From assembly GCF_023155855.1 (NCBI RefSeq), contig NZ_JAKNUT010000002.1, positions 248,001-312,000 of the forward strand: a DNA stretch of 64,000 bases. Direction: 5' to 3'. The position numbers were made by a program, and so were the translations under genes. A model generated the notes under the pieces. The model saw nothing but the letters and a program-made list of their open reading frames with translations, had not been told where the DNA came from and ran no database searches. Source of the stretch: Microbacterium aoyamense (GTDB lineage: Bacteria; Actinomycetota; Actinomycetes; Actinomycetales; Microbacteriaceae). Below, in pieces: positions 34,385 through 42,528 of the stretch (within the stretch, counting starts at the first letter, position 1; the number at the start of each line of letters is the position of its first letter).

Positions 34385-35053
34385 CTGCTCGGCGGGCGGC
34401 TCGGTTCCGCCGGACAGCGCCTTCGCGCGCGCTTCGGCCAGCGCCTTCTGCTCCCGTGCGCGAGTCACGAGGAGGAACACGACGGCGCCCATCGCGCCGA
34501 CGACCACCAGCCCGCCGATGACCCACGGCCACGCGCTAGAGAAGGTCGAGTCCTCGGGCTCGGGCGCCGCGGTCGGCGTGGGGGTCGTGGTCTCGACCGG
34601 AGCGATCGCCGTCTCGGTCGGAGAAGGCGTGGGTGTGGGCGAAGCGGTCGGGGCGCCCGCCACCGTGAAGTCGAACTCGCCCGAGATCGGGTGGCCGTCG
34701 CTCGAGACCACCTTCCAGAGCACCGTGACGGCTCCCGACGCGGTTCCGTCGAGCACGACGATCAGCACGTTGTCGGTGGTGACGAGATCGCTGACGGGGA
34801 TCGCGCCGCTCGCGTCGCTGACCTCGACGACCGACGCGCCTTCCGCGTCGGAGATGTTCCCGCTGAACGTCAGCGTCAGCTGCGCGGGCGATGCAGGCAT
34901 CTCCTGACCCGGCATCGGGTCCGAGCCGATGAGTTCGTCGTGCGCGCTCGCCGGCGAGGCGATGAGCAACCCCCCGAACGTGAGGACCGCTGCGGCGAGA
35001 GCGGCCGAGGCCAAGCGGGCGAAGGATCTGGGGGAGCGGCTGTGTCGAGGCAT
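34382..35053 (-). CDS. copC: CopC-like copper resistance protein, membrane anchored
   Basis: A 223-residue exported protein. Signal peptide residues 1–37 end in A-S-P-A-S-A; the mature chain starts with His38 (H-D-E-L-I-G-S-D-P), the N-terminal histidine that binds Cu(II) in CopC. The V-S-S-D-G-H-P-I-S-G motif with the second histidine is intact. A Ser/Pro/Thr linker (about residues 135–165) leads to one C-terminal membrane helix and a basic tail. It is divergent from the Cys-rich copper protein gene. ATG at 35053 is 7 bases after TAGCCT. Confidence 0.88.
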   Translation of the reverse strand: MPRHSRSPRSFARLASAALAAAVLTFGGLLIASPASAHDELIGSDPMPGQEMPASPAQLTLTFSGNISDAEGASVVEVSDASGAIPVSDLVTTDNVLIVVLDGTASGAVTVLWKVVSSDGHPISGEFDFTVAGAPTASPTPTPSPTETAIAPVETTTPTPTAAPEPEDSTFSSAWPWVIGGLVVVGAMGAVVFLLVTRAREQKALAEARAKALSGGTEPPAEQ

Positions 35054-35060
35054 CCCCACC

Positions 35061-35066
35061 AGGCTA
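35061..35066 (-). promoter_or_regulatory. -10 hexamer of a leaderless promoter for copC
   Basis: TAGCCT on the minus strand, 7 bases before the ATG at 35053. Confidence 0.45.
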
Positions 35067-35143
35067 TCGCCGCAGGAGAGACCGCGCGGCTGCGGCATCC
35101 CTCTGCGCGATCAGCGCGGCGTATGACGTGCGTGTGAATTGCT

Positions 35144-35162
35144 CGTGAGGGTACGCCTCACG
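35144..35162. promoter_or_regulatory. Inverted repeat in the copC/csp divergent region
   Basis: CGTGAGG and CCTCACG form 7-bp arms around a 5-base centre GTACG. It lies between two divergent copper genes, a likely spot for a metal-responsive regulator. It does not match the classic CsoR operator closely. Confidence 0.4.
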
Positions 35163-35235
35163 GGGTGACGCGCGCCGACGTGCGGAGTAACGTGCCGATC
35201 ACCGGGCATCCGGCTCGGCGGAAGTGGAGGGCGAA

Positions 35236-35634
35236 ATGGACTCGATGATGATGGGCGCGATGTCGAAGGCGTCGATGCCGGGCATGGAGAAGATGGACAT
35301 GGCCGTCATGCAGGCGTGTATCGACGCCTGCTCGGCCTGCGAGCAGGCGTGCACGATCTGCTCGACGCAGGGCATGGACTGCGCTCCGGCCTGCATGAAC
35401 TGCGCCGACATGTGCAACACGATGATGCGCTCGATGCTGCGCATGGAGGGCATGACCCCCGCGACGATGATGGCGATGCTCGACGCGTGCATCGCGATGT
35501 GCCAGATGTGCATGGACGAGTGCATGGAGCACGCGGACATGAGCGACGTCTGCCGCATGTGCGCTCAGTCGTGCAAGGCCTGCATGGACGCCTGCATGTC
35601 TATGAAGGACGCCATGATGCCGATGATGGCCTGA
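35236..35634 (+). CDS. Cys-rich four-helix copper-binding protein (Csp / DUF326)
   Basis: A 132-residue protein with at least seventeen cysteines in Cxx(x)C steps on amphipathic helices (C-I-D-A-C-S-A-C-E-Q-A-C, C-M-N-C-A-D-M-C, C-I-A-M-C-Q-M-C, C-K-A-C-M-D-A-C) and very many methionines. This is the copper storage protein (Csp) pattern, where a four-helix bundle holds Cu(I) ions inside. No signal peptide, so cytosolic (Csp3 type). ATG at 35236 has GGAGGG upstream. Convergent with the gene ending at 35636. Confidence 0.88.
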   Translation: MDSMMMGAMSKASMPGMEKMDMAVMQACIDACSACEQACTICSTQGMDCAPACMNCADMCNTMMRSMLRMEGMTPATMMAMLDACIAMCQMCMDECMEHADMSDVCRMCAQSCKACMDACMSMKDAMMPMMA

Positions 35635-35635
35635 G

Positions 35636-35986
35636 CTACACCCGAGCGGTGTTGAAGCGCTCGCGACCGATCGCGAGCACGTCGTAGCGCGCGTGGAGCG
35701 CGACGGGGGTGCCTACGACGGCGTGGGATGCTGCGCCCCCAGCGTTCCAGAGCACCACGGCCGGGCTGCCGTCGAGCGGAGCCACGACGACCTCGCCCAG
35801 CTCCGCGTCGGACGATGCGACGACGGCGTCGACCCACTCCGTCGGCGTCGCCGACGCCAGGCGCGTCTGGATGAGGTGGAGCGCGTGACCCGGAGCGAAC
35901 GAGGAGCAGGCGTTGCCCGTCACGCACATGCACGCCGCACGCTCACGCACCTGGCGGGGCGGAAGATGAAGGCGCGGGGTCGACAC
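35636..35986 (-). CDS. Unknown protein with CxC…C cluster
   Basis: A 116-residue protein with C-M-C-V-T-G-N-A-C at about residues 20–28, then F-A-P-G-H-A-L-H. The three close cysteines and two histidines could bind a metal. No family was recognised. The GTG at 35986 has GGAGA at good spacing. It lies tail-to-tail with the Csp gene, 1 bp apart, supporting but not proving a copper link. Confidence 0.6.
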   Translation of the reverse strand: MSTPRLHLPPRQVRERAACMCVTGNACSSFAPGHALHLIQTRLASATPTEWVDAVVASSDAELGEVVVAPLDGSPAVVLWNAGGAASHAVVGTPVALHARYDVLAIGRERFNTARV

Positions 35987-36157
35987 GGGAGTCTCCTGTC
36001 AGTAGGTTCGATCTCTGATCAGGCTAGGTCGAGCGCCGGCGCGGAGCATCCGGAGCGACACAGTGCGAAACATGACGGATGAACGCTCTGGGGGCAGAAT
36101 CCGCACCTCGTCGCCGACCCCTGATCGGTTAGGCTTGCAAGCCAGAGGAGGATCATC

Positions 36158-36667
36158 GTGAGCGACAACCGCCGACCCGAACCGGATGAGATCCGACGGG
36201 TTCCCGGCGTCGAAGGTGACGGGGGATCTTCCGAGCGAGGGACCGATACCACTCAGACGTTCGGTCATGACTCCGACCTCTCGTTCGTGCCGTTCGGCAG
36301 CGAGCTCTCCGAGGCCGAGCTCGAAGCGATCGGAGCACTCCCCACGGGGGCTGCGCTGCTGATCGTCCGTTCCGGTCCGACGGCCGGAGCCCGCTACCTG
36401 CTCGACACCGACGTGACGACCGTGGGGCGGCATCCCGAGGCCGACATCTTCTTCGACGACGTGACCGTCTCGCGTCGCCACGCCGAGATCACCCGTGACG
36501 GCGTCACGTTCGAACTCGTCGATCAGCGATCGCTCAACGGGACCTACGTCAACGGCGAACGCGCCGACCGGTCGACGCTGCGCAACGGCGCCGAAGTGCG
36601 GGTCGGCAAGTTCCGCCTCAACTTCTTCGTCTCGCCCGCCGATCTCGCGCAGGCTGCGGACGACTGA
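36158..36667 (+). CDS. garA: FHA-domain regulator GarA/OdhI
   Basis: A 169-residue protein. The N-terminal D-T-T-Q-T-F (Thr31, Thr32) corresponds to the phosphorylated E-T-T-S-V-F motif of GarA and OdhI; the FHA domain (about residues 68–160) has G-R-H-P-E with Arg91, S-R-R-H at 105–108 and L-N-G-T-Y-V-N-G. Unphosphorylated GarA inhibits 2-oxoglutarate dehydrogenase and glutamate dehydrogenase; Ser/Thr kinases such as PknG or PknB release it. GTG at 36158 has AGAGGAGG upstream. Its TGA overlaps the start of ftsR. Confidence 0.93.
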   Translation: MSDNRRPEPDEIRRVPGVEGDGGSSERGTDTTQTFGHDSDLSFVPFGSELSEAELEAIGALPTGAALLIVRSGPTAGARYLLDTDVTTVGRHPEADIFFDDVTVSRRHAEITRDGVTFELVDQRSLNGTYVNGERADRSTLRNGAEVRVGKFRLNFFVSPADLAQAADD

Positions 36668-37353
36668 TGCCGGCGGTTTCACCCGGCGAACGGTCTTCGT
36701 CCGCCGGTCTCTTGAGCATCGGTCAGGTCCTCGCGCGGCTCTCGCCGGACTTTCCGGGGCTGTCGGCGAGCAAGCTGCGCTTCCTCGAGGTGCAGGGCAT
36801 CATCAGCCCGACCCGGACCGAGTCGGGCTACCGCAAGTTCTCGCCCGCCGACCTCGACCGTCTGCGCCTCGCGCTCACCCTGCAGCGCGACCACTTCATG
36901 CCGCACAGCGTCATCCGCGACTACCTCGCCGACCTCGACGCGGGCCGCGATCCCGTGCAGCCCTCGGCCGTGCCCTCCATCGTCCCCGCGCCGCGTCGCT
37001 ATCGCCGCGAAGAGCTCCTCGCCGCGGCAGGCGCCGCGCCTCAGCTGCTCAACGACGCGATCAGCACGGGCGTCATGGTGGGCACCGACGCCTACACCGA
37101 CGAGTCCGTCGCGCTCCTGCGCGCCCTCGTCGCGCTCGATCGGCACGGCATCGAGCCGCGCCACGTGCGGGCGCTGCGCCAGAGCGCGGAACGCGACGTC
37201 GCCCTCGTCGAGTCGGCGCTCTCGCCCCTGCTGCGGCGGACGGATGCATCGTCTCGCGGCCGGGCGGCCGAACTCGCTCCCGAGCTCGCGAAGCGGCTCG
37301 AAGACGTGCGAGGGATCTTCGCCCGCGCGGCGATCGAGAAGCTGCTCGGCTGA
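36667..37353 (+). CDS. ftsR: MerR-family regulator FtsR
   Basis: A 228-residue protein with a winged-helix MerR domain (about residues 16–75): S-I-G-Q-V-L, S-K-L-R-F-L-E-V-Q-G-I-I and R-T-E-S-G-Y-R-K-F. The order garA then this gene matches Corynebacterium glutamicum odhI–ftsR, whose product activates ftsZ, and Rv1827–Rv1828. The ATG overlaps the garA stop by one base. Confidence 0.88.
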   Translation: MPAVSPGERSSSAGLLSIGQVLARLSPDFPGLSASKLRFLEVQGIISPTRTESGYRKFSPADLDRLRLALTLQRDHFMPHSVIRDYLADLDAGRDPVQPSAVPSIVPAPRRYRREELLAAAGAAPQLLNDAISTGVMVGTDAYTDESVALLRALVALDRHGIEPRHVRALRQSAERDVALVESALSPLLRRTDASSRGRAAELAPELAKRLEDVRGIFARAAIEKLLG

Positions 37354-37447
37354 ACAACTCGGCGCGACACGCCCGAAGCGGATGTCGTTGCCGCGAGGTC
37401 GGTGCTGATCTAGCGTTGAGGTGTCCGATGTCGGAAGGGGGATGAGC

Positions 37448-37993
37448 ATGAATGCTCGTGAAGTGACAGGCGAGGCATCCTTCGCCGACGACCTCCTGTT
37501 CACCGACGGTATGCCGCAGATGGATGACGAGGTCGGCTACCGCGGCGCGGTAGCCGCGCGCGCCGCCGGGATCACCTACCGTCAGCTCGACTACTGGGCA
37601 CGCACCGAGCTCGTGGTGCCGACGGTGCGCGGCGCATCCGGATCCGGCTCGCAGCGCCTGTACGGCTTCCGCGACATCCTTGTCCTCAAGCTGGTCAAGC
37701 GACTCCTCGACACCGGCATCTCGCTGCAGCAGATCCGCACGGCCGTCGAGCAGCTGCGTGCCGCCGGCATCCGTGATCTCGCCGGCACGACGCTCATGAG
37801 CGATGGGGCATCGGTCTACCTCTGCACGTCGAACGACGAGGTCATCGACCTCGTGAGCCGCGGTCAGGGCGTCTTCGGCATCGCGGTCGGCAAGGTGTTG
37901 CGCGAAGTCGAGACGACGCTGGTCGAGTTCGACCCGCAGGCGCCCGATGTGCAGGACGAGCTCTCGGCTCGCCGCGCGGCGCGCTCCGCCTGA
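37448..37993 (+). CDS. MerR-family regulator (second in the GarA block)
   Basis: A 181-residue MerR protein. The DNA-binding part reads A-A-G-I-T-Y-R-Q-L-D-Y-W-A-R-T-E-L-V near residue 37, followed by R-L-Y-G-F-R-D-I-L and a helical segment, as in Rv1830. In mycobacteria a bifunctional-nuclease gene separates it from ftsR; here it is absent and only 94 bp intervene. ATG at 37448 chosen because AAGGGG is 7 bases upstream; 37442 is an alternative. Confidence 0.85.
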   Translation: MNAREVTGEASFADDLLFTDGMPQMDDEVGYRGAVAARAAGITYRQLDYWARTELVVPTVRGASGSGSQRLYGFRDILVLKLVKRLLDTGISLQQIRTAVEQLRAAGIRDLAGTTLMSDGASVYLCTSNDEVIDLVSRGQGVFGIAVGKVLREVETTLVEFDPQAPDVQDELSARRAARSA

Positions 37994-38041
37994 CGTTCCG
38001 ACGCTCCGTCTCTTCCGCTCTTCCGCGTGGGCGGAATGCGT

Positions 38042-38117
38042 TTCGGTCGGAGAATCGCTCTTCGGTCGGAGCATCCCGTCGACGATCTTCCGACACCGGT
38101 GACATTCTCCGACCGAA
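38042..38117. repeat. Inverted repeat, 14-bp arms, possible terminator
   Basis: TTCGGTCGGAGAAT (38042–38055) is exactly complementary to 38104–38117. A third CTTCGGTCGGAG copy lies at 38060. The element lies between convergent genes ending at 37993 and 38168. Confidence 0.75.
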
Positions 38118-38167
38118 GATGTCAGGGCGCGGGGTCGGGACGACGGGTGAGCGTGGGGCGCAGCGGG

Positions 38168-38968
38168 TCAGGCGCCGGGCGTGGGGATGCGGCCGGTGCG
38201 CATGACGCGGTCGAGCAGCGCGTCGAAGTCGGCCGCGAGCTCCTGAGCGGAGTCGCCGGGCCAGATGTGCAGGGGCTTCGCGGCGCCCTGCGCCTGCTGG
38301 AGAGAGGTGCGCTCGGGCAGCTGCGGCGAAAGCACGAGCGGGCCGAACATGTCGCGGAGCTCCTTGATGCGGAACTGGTGCTCGATGGACTGAGGCCGCA
38401 CACGGTTCACGACGATGCCGAGCGGCTGCAGACGCGGGGAGAGGCCACGACGGATCTCTTCGATCGCGCGCAGCGCGCGGTCGGCGGCGGCGACGGAGAA
38501 GAGCCCGGGCTCGGTGACGACGATCACGCGGTCGCTGGCCGCCCACGCCGTGCGGGTGAGGGCGTTGAGTGACGGAGCGCAGTCGATCAGGACGAGGTCG
38601 TAGTCGGGTTCGATCGTGGCGAGCGCCTCTTCGAGCTTCCACACGTCGCGCACGCTGGGGTGCGGACCGTCGAAGTTGATGGCCGACGGGCTGCCGATCA
38701 TGACGTCGATCGTGCCCGGATGCACCTTCGCCCATCCGCTCGAGGTGATCGCCTGGCGGACGACCTTCTCTTTGGGGTTGGCGAGGACGTCGGCGACATT
38801 GAGCCGGCCGGCGACCTGGATGTCCATGCCTGTCGAGACATCCGACTGGGGGTCGAGATCCACCACGAGGGTCCGGACGCCCCGCGCAAAAGCCGCGGAT
38901 GCGAGCCCCAGCGTCACGGTCGTCTTGCCGACCCCGCCTTTGAGCGAGCTGACGGAGAGTACGTGCAC
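38168..38968 (-). CDS. Orphan ParA-family ATPase
   Basis: A 266-residue P-loop ATPase with the deviant Walker A K-G-G-V-G-K-T-T at residues 10–17, the D-L-D-P-Q-S-D switch I near residue 38 and D-L-V-L-I-D-C-A-P-S switch II near residue 123. The first lysine of the deviant motif is present, so it can form the nucleotide sandwich dimer. No parB follows, so it is not the chromosomal ParAB pair. GTG start; no good ribosome site. Divergent from pyruvate carboxylase. Confidence 0.88.
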   Translation of the reverse strand: MHVLSVSSLKGGVGKTTVTLGLASAAFARGVRTLVVDLDPQSDVSTGMDIQVAGRLNVADVLANPKEKVVRQAITSSGWAKVHPGTIDVMIGSPSAINFDGPHPSVRDVWKLEEALATIEPDYDLVLIDCAPSLNALTRTAWAASDRVIVVTEPGLFSVAAADRALRAIEEIRRGLSPRLQPLGIVVNRVRPQSIEHQFRIKELRDMFGPLVLSPQLPERTSLQQAQGAAKPLHIWPGDSAQELAADFDALLDRVMRTGRIPTPGA

Positions 38969-39040
38969 AAGCGACTACGTTACCGTCCAATAGGCTGTGT
39001 TCACACTCAGCCCCGCCGGTGGGCCTGTCTGCGAGGTGTC

Positions 39041-42000
39041 ATGTTCCGCAAGATCCTGGTCGCCAATCGGGGCGAGATCGCCATCAGGGCCTTCCGCGCC
39101 GCATACGAACTCGGTGCCAAGACGGTCGCCGTCTTCCCGTTCGAGGATCGCGGTTCGCTGCACCGCCAGAAGGCCGACGAGTCCTACGCGATCGGCGAGC
39201 CGGGGCATCCCGTCCGCGCCTATCTCGACGTCGAGGAGATCATCCGCGTCGCCCTCGAGTCGGGCGCCGACGCGATCTACCCGGGTTACGGATTCCTCTC
39301 CGAGAATCCGCAGCTCGCCGCGCGAGCGGCCGAAGAGGGCATCACGTTCATCGGACCGCCGTCCCGGGCGCTCGAGATGGCGGGCAACAAGGTCACCGCG
39401 AAGGAGCACGCGATCGCGGCGGGTGTTCCCGTGCTGAAGTCGACGGATGCCTCGGACGACGTCGACACGCTCGTCGCGCAGGCGGCGGACATCGGCTTCC
39501 CGATCTTCGTGAAGGCCGTCGCCGGCGGTGGCGGTCGCGGTATGCGCCGGGTCGAGACGCCCGGCGACCTGCCGCCCGCGATCGCCGAGGCGATGCGCGA
39601 GGCGGGCGCCGCCTTCGGCGACTCCCGCGTGTTCCTCGAGCAGGCAGTGGTGCGTCCGCGGCACATCGAGGTGCAGATCCTGGCGGATGCCACGGGCCAC
39701 ACGGTCCACCTGTTCGAGCGCGACTGCTCCGTGCAGCGCCGCCACCAGAAGGTCATCGAGATCGCGCCCGCGCCCAACATCTCGGAAGAGCTGCGCGCCG
39801 CGCTGCATCGCGATGCCGTCGCGTTCGCCGAGTCGATCGGCTACGTCAACGCCGGCACGGTCGAGTTCCTCGTCGACACCGCGGGCGAGCGCGCCGGCGA
39901 GCACGTCTTCATCGAGATGAACCCCCGCATCCAGGTCGAGCACACGGTGACCGAGGAGGTCACCGACGTCGACCTCGTGCAGTCGCAGATGCGCATCGCG
40001 GCGGGCGAGACCCTCGACGACCTCGGTCTCGCGCAGGACCGGATCGTGCTGCGCGGCGCGGCCCTGCAGTGCCGCATCACGACCGAGGATCCGTCGCAGG
40101 GCTTCCGTCCCGACACGGGGCGCATCACGACGTACCGCTCGCCGGGTGGCGCCGGCATCCGTCTCGACGGCGGCACGACGGCCGCGGGCTCGCAGATCAG
40201 CCCCCACTTCGACTCGATGCTGGCCAAGCTCACGTGCCGCGGGCGCGACTTCCCGGCAGCCGTCGCCCGTGCCAAGCGCGCTCTCGCCGAGTTCCGCATC
40301 CGCGGCGTCGCGACGAACATCCCGTTCCTGCGTGCCGTGCTGGATGACCCCTCGTTCGTCGAGGGCGACCTCTCGACCGCGTTCATCGAGGAGCGTCCGA
40401 AGCTGCTGACGGCCAACCCTTCGCGCGACCGCGCGACGAAGCTGCTCAACTGGCTCGCCGACGTGACCGTCAACCGCCCCTACGGCGAGAAGCCGCTGTC
40501 GGTCTCGCCGGGCAGCAAGCTCCCCGAGATCGACCTCGCGGCCGCGCCGCCGGCGGGCAACGTGCAGCGGCTGCGCGAACTCGGCCCGGAGGGCTTCGCG
40601 AAGGCGCTGAGGGTGCAGACCGCTCTCGCCGTGACCGAGACGACCTTCCGCGATGCGCACCAGTCGCTGCTCGCCACCCGAGTGCGCACTCGTGACCTCG
40701 TGCGGGTCGGCCCGCACGTCGCCCGCATGACGCCCGAGCTCCTCTCGGTCGAGGCCTGGGGTGGTGCGACCTACGACGTCGCGCTCCGCTTCCTCGCGGA
40801 GGACCCGTGGGAGCGCCTGGCCGCCGTCCGCGAGGCGATCCCCAACATCCCGATCCAGATGCTGCTGCGCGGCCGCAACACCGTCGGCTACACGCCGCGA
40901 CCCGTCGAGGTCACCGACGCGTTCGTGCGGGAAGCGGCGGCGACCGGCGTCGACATCTTCCGCATCTTCGACGCGCTCAACGACGTCGACCAGATGCGGC
41001 CCGCGATCGCATCGGTGCTCGAGACCGGAACGGCCGTGGCCGAGGTCGCGCTCTGCTACACGTCCGACCTCCTCGACCCGAACGAGAAGCTCTACACGCT
41101 CGACTACTACCTGCGCCTCGCCGACGACATCGTCTCGTCGGGTGCGCACATCCTCGCGATCAAGGACATGGCGGGCCTGCTGCGTCCCGCAGCCGCCGCG
41201 AAGCTCGTGACGGCGCTGCGCGAGCGGTTCGATGTGCCGGTGCACCTGCACACCCACGACACCGCGGGCGGGCAGCTCGCGACGCTGCTCGCCGCGAGCG
41301 CGGCGGGAGTGGATGCGGTGGATGCCGCGGCCGCGCCGCTGTCGGGCACGACCAGCCAGCCCTCGCTCTCGGCACTCGTCGCAGCCCTCGCGCACACCGA
41401 CCGCGACACGGGAATCGACCTGCAGGCGGTGAGCGACCTCGAGCCCTACTGGGAGGCCGTGCGCCACCTCTACCGGCCGTTCGAGTCCGGTCTCCCGGGC
41501 CCCACGGGCCGCGTCTACCACCACGAGATCCCGGGCGGGCAGCTGTCGAACCTGCGCCAGCAGGCGATCGCGCTGGGCATGGCCGACGACTTCGAGCGCA
41601 TCGAGGACATGTACGCCGCAGCCGACCGCATCCTGGGTCGCATCCCCAAGGTCACGCCGTCGTCGAAGGTCGTCGGCGACCTCGCTCTCGCGCTGGTCGC
41701 AGCGAAGGCCGACCCGGCGGACTTCGCCGAGAACCCGCAGAACTACGACATCCCGGACTCTGTCGTCGGCTTCATGGCGGGCGAGCTGGGCGATCTGCCC
41801 GGGGGGTGGCCCGAGCCGTTCCGCACGAAGGTGCTCGCGGGCAAGCAGATCTCCATCGAGATCCCTCCGCTCACCGCTGAGGAGGCCGAGGGCATCGCGG
41901 GCGATGCCGCGACCCGTCGCCGGACGCTCAACCGGCTGCTCTTCCCCGGACCGGCGAAGGAGTTCGAGAAGAACCGGGAGACGTACGGCGACCTCTCGGC

Positions 42001-42448
42001 GCTCGGCACGCCGGACTACCTGTACGGCCTGAAGCCGGGGGAGGAGCACGTCGCCGAGATCGACCCGGGCGTGCAGCTCTACGTGGGCCTCGAGGCGATC
42101 GGCGAGGCCGATGCGAAGGGCATCCGCACGGTCATGGCGATCCTCAACGGACAGCTTCGGCCGGTGTACGTGCGCGACCGGAGCATCAAGGTCGAGTCGA
42201 AGCAGGTCGAGAAGGCGGACACCTCGAAGCCCGGTCAGGTCGCAGCCCCGTTCTCGGGCGTCGTGACCGTCAAGACCGCGGTCGGCGACACCGTCACGGC
42301 CGGGCAGCCCGTCGCATCCATCGAAGCCATGAAGATGGAGGCGGCCATCACCGCCCCCGTCGACGGGGTCGTCGAACGGCTGGCGATCGGCGCGACCCAG
42401 CAGGTGGATGCGGGCGATCTTTTGGTCGTCATCCGCCCTGCCCATTAG
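39041..42448 (+). CDS. pyc: Pyruvate carboxylase
   Basis: A 1135-residue biotin enzyme making oxaloacetate from pyruvate, the full single-chain length. Domain order: biotin carboxylase (about residues 1–455, with G-G-G-G-R-G-M-R loop), carboxyltransferase (about 530–860, with T-F-R-D-A-H-Q-S and L-H-T-H-D-T), allosteric linker, and biotin carrier with E-A-M-K-M-E-A where Lys1098 carries biotin. ATG at 39041 lies after TAGGCT at 38991, giving a leader of about 44 bases. Anaplerotic partner to the TCA-control protein GarA nearby. Confidence 0.97.
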   Translation: MFRKILVANRGEIAIRAFRAAYELGAKTVAVFPFEDRGSLHRQKADESYAIGEPGHPVRAYLDVEEIIRVALESGADAIYPGYGFLSENPQLAARAAEEGITFIGPPSRALEMAGNKVTAKEHAIAAGVPVLKSTDASDDVDTLVAQAADIGFPIFVKAVAGGGGRGMRRVETPGDLPPAIAEAMREAGAAFGDSRVFLEQAVVRPRHIEVQILADATGHTVHLFERDCSVQRRHQKVIEIAPAPNISEELRAALHRDAVAFAESIGYVNAGTVEFLVDTAGERAGEHVFIEMNPRIQVEHTVTEEVTDVDLVQSQMRIAAGETLDDLGLAQDRIVLRGAALQCRITTEDPSQGFRPDTGRITTYRSPGGAGIRLDGGTTAAGSQISPHFDSMLAKLTCRGRDFPAAVARAKRALAEFRIRGVATNIPFLRAVLDDPSFVEGDLSTAFIEERPKLLTANPSRDRATKLLNWLADVTVNRPYGEKPLSVSPGSKLPEIDLAAAPPAGNVQRLRELGPEGFAKALRVQTALAVTETTFRDAHQSLLATRVRTRDLVRVGPHVARMTPELLSVEAWGGATYDVALRFLAEDPWERLAAVREAIPNIPIQMLLRGRNTVGYTPRPVEVTDAFVREAAATGVDIFRIFDALNDVDQMRPAIASVLETGTAVAEVALCYTSDLLDPNEKLYTLDYYLRLADDIVSSGAHILAIKDMAGLLRPAAAAKLVTALRERFDVPVHLHTHDTAGGQLATLLAASAAGVDAVDAAAAPLSGTTSQPSLSALVAALAHTDRDTGIDLQAVSDLEPYWEAVRHLYRPFESGLPGPTGRVYHHEIPGGQLSNLRQQAIALGMADDFERIEDMYAAADRILGRIPKVTPSSKVVGDLALALVAAKADPADFAENPQNYDIPDSVVGFMAGELGDLPGGWPEPFRTKVLAGKQISIEIPPLTAEEAEGIAGDAATRRRTLNRLLFPGPAKEFEKNRETYGDLSALGTPDYLYGLKPGEEHVAEIDPGVQLYVGLEAIGEADAKGIRTVMAILNGQLRPVYVRDRSIKVESKQVEKADTSKPGQVAAPFSGVVTVKTAVGDTVTAGQPVASIEAMKMEAAITAPVDGVVERLAIGATQQVDAGDLLVVIRPAH

Positions 42449-42528
42449 CCTGGGGGCGGCCCACTGCGCGCCGCGAACGAGTTCGCGGGCGACGTGAGCC
42501 GCCCTCGAACCGCTTGGAGTACCCCGCA

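Noticed and set aside
38975..42445. A 1156-codon open frame antisense to pyruvate carboxylase
   Set aside because: High GC leaves antisense frames open. The translation is Arg/Asp/Gly rich with no family motif, while the sense strand is a complete enzyme.
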